Assembly (NCBI GenBank): GCA_038503065.1
Contig: JBCAMK010000011.1
Coordinates: 806,001 to 870,000 of the forward strand
Origin: Paragyromitra xinjiangensis
Lineage: Eukaryota > Ascomycota > Pezizomycetes > Pezizales > Discinaceae
Length of the DNA stretch: 64,000 nucleotides
Direction of reading: 5' to 3'
Below the pieces are notes generated by a model. That model searched no databases. It had not been told where the DNA came from and saw nothing but the letters and a program-made list of their open reading frames with translations. Each line of letters starts with the position of its first letter. Within the stretch, counting starts at the first letter, position 1. Shown piece after piece: positions 20,046 to 30,209 of the stretch. Both the position numbers and the translations under genes were made by a program.

Positions 20046-22681
20046 TTAATCAACAATCTGTACATAATTCGCCGGCACACTCCTCACAACCCCTGCCTTC
20101 TCTACCTCCATCCACCCATCCCCGCTATCCTCTCTAACAAGCACGAACCGATCCCCCTCCGCCATACTCCACTCCACGTCCGTCCTCGCATCATAATCAT
20201 AAAGCGCCTCGACGTGTCTCACCCTCTTCGCGCCCCTCTTCGGCTTCACAGCTGGTCCCTTCTTCTTCATAGTTCCGCCGCCAGAAGCACTCCCAATCAT
20301 GCTATTCGCAATCGACGCATTGCTGGACGAATGCACACTGCTCGGTCTGGCAGGGGTTGATGGTGGCGGGTTAGCATCTACATAGCTCGCTGGGACGAGA
20401 CCGGACTGGGATCCAGCGCGGACCGTGATCCAGCCGGACCCATCGTCGGGCTCAAGGATCACAACATCGGTGTTGCCATCGACGCTGATCTCGCCGGCGC
20501 CTGTTGCAGAGTAGGCGTAGATCATGCGGCCCATTGCCTCGGGCTCCTTTTCTGCTGATAGTTCAGCGATGGGCTCTGGGGGTGGAGCGGAAACGTAGCG
20601 TTCTGGTGGAGGGGCGATGACACGGTTCCGACGGGGCGCCGGGGTGGCAGCGGTAGTATTGATGCTTGAGGAAGAGGCAGAGGCAGAGGCAGAGGCAGTA
20701 GCACTCGGGGAGGTGCTCTTCGTTAACTTTGTCCCCATTCGCTGCGGACCCATGGCACTGCCGCCACCTGTTGCGTAGGATGACGAGAGGCTGTTCATGG
20801 TGTTGCTTCTACTTAACCCTATACCACTGTCGCTCCCATTTGCGGCTGGGCTAGCTGCTATGCTGGCACGGTTCTCTTCCTTGAGGGCCTTTTTAGCAGC
20901 TTTGTCGAGGACACCGGGACACTGGGCAGGAACTTTCATTTCGCACTTGGCGTGGCAGGTGTAGCCGCAGTCTTGACAGGTGAAGCCTTTACCAGTAAGG
21001 CTCCAGGCGCGTTCTCCACAGAGGTCGCAGTTGGTGGGGATTGTAAAGGTGGTAGATTTGAATTTGTGGGTTTGGGTACCACGCTCGACATCACCGACAG
21101 CTTCGAGGATAGTGTGGATTTCAACTTGGAGAGTGGCGAGTTTGGAGGAGTGGGGGACGAGTTCTTCTTGGTTATAGAATAAGCTCTAGGAGGGAAGGTC
21201 AGCGCTGATTTTGATGGTTTTGGGGAAGGGTTTCTCACTCTTGTGACATCGATCTCTTTCTGGGCGTTGTCTTCGTTGAGCTTAAGCTGATCCCTCATTC
21301 TCTGCAGTCCTTGCACCTCTTTCTGCTTCGCATCTACTAGACCTTTTGCCGCTTCAAGTCCCTTCCTGCTCTTCCCAAGCAAATTCCTCAAAAACACCTT
21401 CGCCGTTTCATCAACGGCAATGTCGTCCGTATCGTGCCATATTGGACTCGGCTCGAACTCGAAGTCACTGGGTTCATACCATCCGCCCATGTTGTGTTTG
21501 ACGAACATGGCCGAGTCGAGAGAGGGGACATTGCGAGCTATCTCAGTGATCGTTTCTGAGAGATAGTTGAGGGAATTTTGACGGCAAGTGGAGTCGAGTT
21601 GACAACTGAGGGTCCAAAGGCTGTTGAGTTTGGTGACGCGGGTTTCGTTGAGGTCTTGGAGGGACTGTAAAGGTTAGAGACGGCTACTATGGGGGGTTGG
21701 GGGAAGTGTACGTTTAATAGGTCCGGGATGTCCTCGTGGTAGTATTTTTGCTTGTGGCGGTTTGTGACATTGATTTGAATTAAATACGTGTTCTAGTCTC
21801 AAGTAACACAATTAGCTTCAGAAACTCTAGAACGTGATGCCTATTCCTCGAGGTTCAAAGTTTCCCACAAGAGCTAACTGACCTTGAAGTTGTTCATCTC
21901 CGTTAATTCTGCCTGGTAGCTCTTCTCTGCCTTCGCTCTGCCGCTGTCGAAGCTCTTATCAACCCTAGCCCTCTTTTCCTCAACGCCCTTGCATTCAGAA
22001 TCATAGCTAGCTTTGGTCTTTTTCAGGTCACTGTATACACCATCCCTCTCAGCAAGAATCTTTGCATTGAGAGATTCATGGCGCTTTCGGAAATCATCAT
22101 AACGGGCCGCAATAGACTTCAAGGTATCTGCAACCTGGGCTGAAAGTGCCGTCGAGTACTGGTCATGTTCCTTCGCTAGCAACTCGGTAGTGGTGATAAT
22201 AGTAGTCCAGGTAGTCAATGAAGCACTGTAAAGAGACTATATGTCAGTACAGCGCTCAATTCCTGTACTGTAAAGCTGTAATTGCCCATACGCACCTTTC
22301 CAAACTCCCTGGTGTCATTTGTGGCGTGTCACCCACGCTCAAGCTGGAGCTCTTTTTCGCTTTCTTCTCAAAGTACCTTTTAGCAAGGGCATTTAACTTT
22401 GCGGAGTACTCCTTCTCGATCAAGGCTCGTTCCCGGTAGAAGCTCTGTATGTCGTCTAGCCATGTTATCCCGTTCGCGACCTATTCGGATATACCCGTGT
22501 TAGAGATATGGATTTTGAGGAATGACGCTCTCGGGGGAGAACAAACCCATGCATTAACAGGTTTGAAAGCGTCCTAATACGTAGCAATCGGATAGTTAGC
22601 ACTTGTCTAGAACACATGTTTAATGGGGTGGAGGCGAACCTTCAGCTCTTCGCCAAAGCTAACGGTAAGTGGACCATCCAT
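20046..22681 (-). CDS. BZZ1: BZZ1-like F-BAR/C1/SH3 protein
   Basis: Seven exons: 22681..22640, 22573..22547, 22480..22296, 22225..21883, 21792..21712, 21664..21239 and 21185..20046 (747 residues, all phases agree). The N-terminal F-BAR domain begins LTVSFGEELKDAFKPVNAWV and continues with long coiled coil. A C1-type zinc finger lies at about residues 408-457 (HKFKSTTFTIPTNCDLCGER, CQDCGYTCHAKC). Two SH3 domains follow, one near residues 560-615 and one at the C-terminus (ALYDYDARTDVEWSMAEGD, ending ANYVQIVD). This order matches yeast Bzz1, which binds curved membranes and recruits the WASP homologue Las17 to drive actin polymerisation at endocytic sites. A serine/alanine-rich low-complexity region separates the C1 domain from the SH3 pair. 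Divergent from DBP5. Confidence 0.93.
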
Positions 22682-23544
22682 TGTCCAGAAAAAATATTAC
22701 TCGAAGCGCAAACACAGAACCTGAATGGAACTTGACGAAGTTTAGAAAACCCCCTATAACAGTGTCTGTGTCAAGAGAATGGGGTGGGTTAATGCAGGTG
22801 GGAGATGCGGGGTATCTACGGGATCTGTAGGTACCGGTAAAGAGGAACAGCGGGAAGCAGATTTGCTGCGAGATGAGGGGTGGGACAGCTGTGGGTAAAA
22901 CCCGCGATACCACTCAGCGGGAGTACGTACCTACATTTGCCGCTCAACCCTAACCCAGGGAATGGCTTATGTCACTGCATGTAAAGTACCGTATTTTCGC
23001 GAATACAACTGGACTGAGCTGCATGATAGAATGGTAATATCGACAAATCTGAAGATTGCTTTGGTTCTTAACTGGGTGTAATTGATTGAGCCTCAATGCC
23101 TACTCAGCCAATCCGACAGCAATTCTTGCCCTGCGGTCTCGGTCCGGTTGTATTTGTTATTTGCGAGAGAATGCGGTACTCTATTTTATATTGTAGATCT
23201 AAATAAATACGTGTGAATATACATATATGTATATTAAAATACGGTACTCTATATGTAGGCTTTTGGGGTGGCTACAGTTGTTTTCGAAAGGTTTGGTCTC
23301 ACTGCGCTGGGCATGCATCTGTCTGAGGTTTGAGGCGGCTCTCTTCTCCCTTTGAACCCCGCAGCCCCCGCCAATATCTTCTGTGTCAACACTCTCGGTC
23401 CTTCTGCCCCCAACAAGGTCCTTCTTTCACCCCAAATCGCGTCTTCCCTCCTTCATCACAACACGTTCCCTGTATCCTTCCACATCTATTATTTACCTAT
23501 CCTACCCACCCATCATTAGTAGTAGTCCGTCTTTATCAGGAGCA
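22682..23544. promoter_or_regulatory. divergent intergenic region of BZZ1 and DBP5
   Basis: Shared upstream region of 863 bp. It contains a perfect 20-bp AT palindrome at 23216-23235 and an 11-bp direct repeat (CGGTACTCTAT) at 23174-23184 and 23242-23252 that brackets it. CT-rich sequence precedes the DBP5 ATG. Confidence 0.5.
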
Positions 23545-25177
23545 ATGGCTTCGGAAGCTCAACCTGTCGCGTCTCTCGAGTCTAGAATGGGTCCTGTCCC
23601 TGATGCTCCAGCTGGGGTCAATACCTCTGCTGTTGATCCGGCCGAGGCTACACCCCAGGAGCAGAGTGATTTGGTGGAAAGCAGCTATGAAGTTGCCGTG
23701 AAGCTTGTGAATATGCAGGGTGACCCAAATAGTCCCTTGTACTCGGTCAAGCGTTTTGAAGATTTAGGAATGTAAGTAACTGGCTGCTTTCCTCGAAGAT
23801 GTATGATGATGTGCGCAGCGTGGCTGTAATTTTTATTTCTCTGATATCATTGACAAACTAACAACGGTTTCTCCCGCTGCATGCAGCTCCAAGGAACTTC
23901 TCGAAGGAATTTACTTTATGAACTTCAAGAAACCGTCAAAGATTCAGGAACGCGCTCTGCCTCTCCTTCTCTCTGATCCACCCACGAATATGATCGGCCA
24001 ATCACAATCTGGAACGGGCAAAACAGCAGCTTTCGTCCTAACGATGTTGACTCGTGTCGACATGTCCGTCAACCAAGTCCAAGCTCTTTGTCTTGCTCCC
24101 TCTCGAGAACTCGCTAGGCAGATCATGAGTGTTGTGCAGACCATGGGTCAATTCACCCAGATCAAGACCCAATTTGCCATCCCGAACATGGTGGCGAGAG
24201 GCCAGAAGATTGATGCCCAGATTGTTGTTGGGACCCCCGGCACAGTTCTGGATCTGGTTCGGAGGAAACAGCTTCCTGTTGATGGGATCAAGGTCTTTGT
24301 GTTGGACGAGGCAGACAACATGCTTGATCAGCAGGGTCTAGGCGAACAGTGTATCCGTGTGAAATCGTGGGTAACTCTTTCACTGCGTTGTTGATTGCTA
24401 CTGACTTCCCAATTTTCCAGTACTGTACCTTCAACTGCACAAATCGTTCTTTTCTCTGCGACCTTCCCTGATCAGGTCGTTCAATACGCCAACCGCTTCG
24501 CCCCCAATGCGAATCAGATCACCCTGAAACACGAAGAACTTACTGTAGACGGTATCAAGCAATTATATATGGACTGCGAAAATGAGGAGGACAAGTACCG
24601 TGTCCTCGTCGAGCTCTACCACATCCTCACCATCGGCTCTTCAATCATTTTCGTCAAAAAACGTGAAACTGCATCCGAGATCCAACGACGCATGGAAGCA
24701 GATGGACACAAGGTGGCTGCTCTACATGGTGCATTCGACGGGACAGAGCGTGATAAGGTTATCGACGATTTCCGCTCCGGTAAAGCCAAGGTGCTCATTA
24801 CGACGAATGTCCTTGCACGGGGAATCGACGTCGCAACAGTTTCATTGGTTGTCAACTATGATATCCCACTCGACCAGAATAACAAGCCGGATCCGCAGAC
24901 TTATCTTCACCGTATTGGAAGGACGGGTCGGTTTGGACGTGTTGGTGTATCGATTAGTTTTGTGCATGATAAGAGGAGTTGGGGGGAGCTTAATGAAATC
25001 TCGAACTATTTTGGGGTCGAGATGACGAGGGTACCGACAAATGATATCGATGTGAGTTATGATTCTTTTGGGTTTGAGTTGGTTTGGGGGTTAGATGACT
25101 GATAAAATGCATAGGAGGTTGAGACTATCATCAAGAAGGCACTCAAAAGCAAGACGGCTGGTGTGGCGAAGTCGTAG
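23545..25177 (+). CDS. DBP5: ATP-dependent DEAD-box RNA helicase DBP5
   Basis: Exons are 23545..23771, 23887..24366, 24421..25051 and 25115..25177 (466 residues). Motifs in order: a Q-motif region ([14 protein letters not shown]), motif I (SGTGKTAAF), Ia ([10 protein letters not shown]), Ib (VGTPGTVLD), II (VLDEADNML), III (FSATFPD), then in the second RecA domain [18 protein letters not shown] and the motif VI region [11 protein letters not shown]. The sequence [19 protein letters not shown] and the overall length identify the Dbp5/DDX19 family. That family remodels mRNPs at the cytoplasmic face of the nuclear pore with Gle1 and inositol hexakisphosphate, and also acts in translation termination. 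The second intron uses GTGGGT as donor, chosen because it restores [19 protein letters not shown]. Confidence 0.96.
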
Positions 25178-26271
25178 GCAATTCTTCGAGGGATTGTTTA
25201 ATTCAGGTTGAGTGTGTGTACTGTGGATATCAGGTGTACAGAGTGTGTTTGGGTCAATTCTTTTTATGGTTACTGGTAAAAAAAATTACGAGTTATGAAT
25301 ACGGATTTAAAGGCCAGAGGGGCTCAAGGCTATGTCCCTTTTTCCCTTTTGAGAATATTTAAGAGACGGGGCTTCGAAAGGGATTCGTTTCTTGTATGAT
25401 AGGTTTTGGGATTTGATGGGGTAAATTGGAGCTCCTTATTTTAACTGGAATTTTGTTTTTTATGGGGTCTTTCCTTGAAAGGATCATTTGGATCTACATA
25501 GTTATAGGTGTGTGAGGTGCTGCTTCGTCTCATAGCAAAATTGCTTTGAAACTCCATAGACCGGAGTGAAACCTAACTTTATTATTAGATAATTGTCTAG
25601 CCCAACTGTAGTGTCGGGGGTAGAGATAGACTTCTCAATCGCTGTGCGAGCCAAATAATACCGAGTGATGCCGAGTGATAGCTCCTAACTCAAAATTCAC
25701 AATCGATCCTCATAGCACAATGCCTTATCGCGGCACGCCTATAAACTTGTGCTTCTACGGGATTCTTCGGCATTTATACGGGGAAAGCACGTCGCTACAT
25801 ATTTCACAATCCTTGCTAACTGCTCCAATTCTAGAAACAATTTCCAATACTGCCAGTCTTGGCGAAACTTTTTTGACCCCACATTCGATTATTTGCCGGG
25901 TTGCTTTCTATCAATTCCCCATCAACGCCTACGCTGCGCACTGTGTGCTCACACACTTCTCCTCCAGACAATCTTCCTGTTCTCGCCGTTTACCGTCTTT
26001 TTTTTGCTTTAGACGTGTTCTCTGGTAACCCTCATCCAATTCGCAATTTTATTCTTGCGGAAGGAACTCATTTTTGTTTGAGGTGAGTGAGACAGCTGTC
26101 ATGATCTTTTTTCCAACCCCTCCTCCTCTCACCCACATCACCCCACCAAAAAAAAAAAGTTTATCGGTATAATTTTTTTTATAGCCCTTATCTAACTTTG
26201 AAGAAGACTGTTGTAAGAATCAGCACAATCGTTTTAAATTCCGGGTCATTTTCCATACCGCTGCTACCACG
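25178..26271. other. intergenic region between DBP5 and NAA15
   Basis: Includes the DBP5 3' sequence and the NAA15 promoter, with A- and T-runs at 26145-26185. The ORFs are short and overlapping, without supportable coding signal. Confidence 0.5.
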
Positions 26272-29138
26272 ATGCCGCAACCTCCATTAGCGGCGAAAGA
26301 AGCCTCGTTGTTCCGGCAGGTGTTGAAATGTTACGAAGCAAAGCAGTTCAAGAAGGGCCTAAAGGCCGCCGAAGTCAGTTGGACTTTTCCCCTCAGAGAT
26401 AGAATTAGCAGGCTAACAAATACCACAATAGCAAATCCTCAAAAAGAATCCCAAACACGGCGAAACCCTCGCTATGAAAGGTCTAATCACGAATTCACTC
26501 GGACGCACGACAGAGGCATTCGCGATCGCGAAGGAAGCGCTGCGGCAAGACATGAAATCGCACGTTTGCTGGCACGTTTACGGTCTCCTCTACCGCTCCG
26601 AGAAGAACTTCGAGGAATCTATCAAGGCGTATAAAATGGCGCTGCGGTTTGAACCTGAGTCGCAGCAGATTCTAAGGGATCTGGCGCTGTTGCAGGTTCA
26701 GATGAGGGATTACCAGGGGTATATTGAGTCCCGGAAACAGATACTGCAGGGACGGCCTGGGTTGAGGCAGAATTGGACGGGGTTGGCGATTGCGCATCAT
26801 TTGGCGGGGAATTATGCGGATGCGGAGAATGTGTTGACGAAGTTTGAGGAGACGTTGAAGAATCCGCCGATTAAGACGGATGTGGAGCATAGTGAGGCGG
26901 GGTTGTATAAGAATATGGTTATTGCGGACAGTGGCGATATCGAACGGGCGTTGGAGAACCTGGAGAGTATTGCGAAGGCGAGTCTGGATAAGGTTGCGGT
27001 GTTGGAGAAGCGCGCGGAGTATTTGTTGAAGCTAGAGAGGTTGGAGGAGGCCCAGAAGGCTTATAGAGTCTTAATTGAACGGAATGCAGAGAAAAGGGTT
27101 TATTATGTCGGGTTGGAACAAGCATTAGGGTTGAAGGAGGATACGCAGAAGAAGAAGGAGCTGTATGCGGAGTTTGCCGAAAAGTACCCGAGGAGCGATG
27201 CCCCGAGGAGGGTACCGTTAAACTTCTTGGAAGGTACGTTGCATTGGTTTTTGAGGCCGCTTTGGGGGTCGTATTTATAATTAATGTGTTACAGGTGACG
27301 AGTTCAAAGAAGCGGCGGATGCATATCTCCGGAAGCTCCTCAAGAAAGGTGTTCCGTCAACATTTGCCAACATCAAAGCTCTCTATGCCGACCCCTCCAA
27401 ACGTCAAGTCATCCTCGAGCTGGTCGAAGGCTACCATGCTTCCTTAGTTGATGAAGCTCCTCAAGTCGTCGAGACACCAACAAATGGCGAAACTAACGGA
27501 GACTCTGCTAAGACTACCAAGCCCTCTGAATTCAAGTTATGGACACTTTATTTCCTCGGCCAACACTATGACCACTACAGGACAAGAAACCCGGAGAAGG
27601 CCTTGCAGTATATCAATGAAGCTGTTTCTCTTTCCCCAGAAACAGTCGAATTACACATGACCCTCGCAAGGATACATAAGCATGCCGGCAACCTACAGAA
27701 AGCAATGGAGAAGATGGATGAAGCCCGGCTCTTAGACACAAAGGACCGATACATCAACACCAAGTGCGCCAAATACCAGCTACGGAACGACTGCAACGAA
27801 GATGCCTTGAAAACTATGAGTCTCTTCACCAGGGTTTGTAATCATTTCCGCTCCCTAACCAACTACTGACACTCAACATAGAACGACGCACACGGCGGCC
27901 CCCTCGGCGACCTCCTCGAAATGCAATGTGTCTGGTTCATCACCGAAGACGGCGAGTCCTACCTCCGCCAAGGCAAATTCGGCCTCGCACTAAAACGCTT
28001 CCATGCGATCTGGAAGATCTTCGACGACTGGACAGAGGATCAGTTCGACTTCCACAGCTTCTCGCTCCGTAAGGGTCAGATCCGATCATATGTTGAGATG
28101 CTTCGATGGGAGGATACCCTACGTGCACATCCATTCTTCACTCGTGCTGCCTTGGGCGCTGTAAAAGCGTATACAATGCTCTTCGACAAACCGCATCTTG
28201 CACATTCGTCTCTGTCAAATGGGCACGGCGCTGAGGGTGTTGACTTTGAGGGGCTTTCGACTGCAGATAGGAAGAAGGCGCTGAAGAAAGCGAAGCGGGA
28301 GGCACTGAAAGCACAGGAGAGGGCTGTTGAGGCTGCTGCGAGAGCGAAGGAAGAGAAGGCGAAGAATGCCCAAGTTGCGAATGTAGAGGACGAGAAGAAG
28401 AAGGAAGATAATGACCCACTCGGCTCCGAGCTCGCTCAAACCAAAGAACCGTTAGAGGTGGCTGTGAAGTTCTTGGGCCCATTACTGGAGTTAAGTCCGA
28501 AGCGTGTCGATGTTCAGTCTGCCGGTTTTGAAGTATATTTCAGGCGGAGGAAGTGGTTGTTGGCGTTGAAGTGCCTTAGGGCGGCGAAAGAACTCGACCC
28601 AGAGGATCCGGTTGTGCATGAACAGATTGTAAAGTTCAGAACTGCTGGTATGCCTTTCCGCGTTATGGTAGGCTTGAGGTTGCAGAAACTGACCTTTGTT
28701 CATTCAGTTGGAAAACTCCCTGATGAGGATATCAAGGCGCCTTCGAAAGAGGTTTTGACAGCAGTCCTCGAGGAGGTCATTCCTGCAGATACTAATCTGG
28801 AAACCTACAACGCTGAATTCCTGGAGAGGCATAAAGATAGTGCAAAGCATGTTCGTGGAGGTAAACCTCCCGATACCTTTGCCCTATTTATTCTATTCTT
28901 AATCTCCATACTTACATTCACAGCGCTCCGAACACGCCACTTCCTCAAATCCGAAGACTCGCCCCTCACATCTCTCTTCGATACCTTATCACTTGATAAC
29001 CTGTCACTGAAAGACGCAAGGGAAGGACAGTTGCTTCTGCGGGAGCTGAAGGCGGCGGATGAGTACGTGAAAGACTACAACCAAAAAGCAGCCGCACGAT
29101 TTCCAGATGCCGCTGCCTTCAAGGAGAAGGTAGAATAA
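26272..29138 (+). CDS. NAT1: NatA N-terminal acetyltransferase auxiliary subunit NAA15 (Nat1)
   Basis: Six predicted exons: 26272..26373, 26432..27233, 27295..27833, 27882..28647, 28708..28860 and 28924..29138 (858 residues). The protein is a chain of TPR helices starting AAKEASLFRQVLKCYEAKQFKKGLK, with family blocks MKGLITNSLGRTTEAFAIAK, GLYKNMVIADSGD, and SLRKGQIRSYVEMLRWEDTL. A Lys/Glu-rich charged segment follows. It anchors the catalytic subunit Naa10 to the ribosome for co-translational acetylation of small N-terminal residues. The last two introns (60 and 63 nt) are free of stops and multiples of three, so a naive reading inserts 41 extra residues, including a false membrane helix near 28870-28920. 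Splicing them gives RTAVGKLPDEDIK and KHVRGALRTRHFL. Confidence 0.93.
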
Positions 29139-30209
29139 AACCGGGGAGGGATTGGGCAAGGATACGGTAGGTAGGCAGGAAAAGCTGGGCGTCAAAAATG
29201 TATATTTCATTTAAAACCTGATTTTGCGGCAAGCATAATACAGTCGCGGTACAGAGTTCAAAAGCAGGCACTCGTGATTTAGAAAATAGGGGAATGTGCT
29301 AGCTTTTCTTTAAAGCGTCGTGAAAACTGACCCTAGCTTCCAGCGAAGCCTAGCCGGTGGTACTTCGAGTGATGTTTGGTGACTGGGGTGTAGGACCTAT
29401 ACACTATTCCCTTTGGAAGAGATGACTTCGGAACTAACTTAATATCTAGTAGTAGGTCGTGAGACAAAGGTTTTCGTTCATCTTTATTCCTCAAATCTTG
29501 GTGTGGAGAATAGAGAAGGGCGGCTGTAAGTTGGCAACGGTCTTGCTGAGGCCGCCACGGTCCGGCAAGTTCCTGCAGCCAGGGCGCTTTCCACAAACTT
29601 TCCTTCCCAAGGCCTTGAAGAATCCACTCTATTCTGATTGTGGTTATTTCCTGGATCGGAGACATCCTTCTTCCTATCTATAGGGGGTGTGATTCCTAAC
29701 CCAACCCCGAGGCTTGCTATTCGGTTGTTTGGATTGTCTAGTCTTTTAGTTGGATCGCGGTCTTCAAATGGTTTCGCTTTCAATTGATGATAATTTGTAC
29801 ATGCAGCTATGCCTTAGATCCGCAGGAACTGGGTTGAATTCATTCCGGTTGATTGCTGCCCAAGTTCCAGCTAAAGCAAAATATAGGGTGAAAGATGTAC
29901 TCTACCTAACTTAGAAATTGCTTCATACAATCTCCTACCTGGTCTCTTAGGATGGAATAAAAATGAATTTAAGCACTTCGACAGGAGTTTCAGTTCTAAT
30001 ATTTGTGATTGTTATAGGATTTGCGAGTAGCCCTGAACCCCAAGATGATACTGGAGGGATGGGAGAGATGGGAACTAGCCCAATTTGTAATGCTTGGCAT
30101 AAAAAGCTTGAGGCATCCAGGACCTTTACGTTTCGAATTTGTGAAACAAGCATCTTACATACCCATACCAAACCCGACTACCCCTCTGCCCCACTTCGTC
30201 GCGGATGGA
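29139..30209. other. intergenic region with a possible Copia relic
   Basis: No intact gene. Around 29860-29950 the plus strand reads VPAKAKYRVKDVLYLT and then stops, which resembles the conserved LKDVLYVP segment upstream of the integrase in Ty1/Copia polyproteins. Flanking frames are broken. The remainder is unassigned. Confidence 0.4.
29860..29950 (+). mobile_element. possible Ty1/Copia polyprotein relic
   Basis: A short stretch with YRVKDVLYLT fits the Copia gag-pre-integrase motif, followed at once by in-frame stops. Only this fragment is recognisable, with no LTR or reverse transcriptase nearby, so the call is tentative. Confidence 0.3.

Noticed and set aside
28861..28923. Apparent transmembrane helix in NAA15
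   Set aside because: It is the translation of a 63-nt intron with good GT..AG ends; splicing restores the family sequence.
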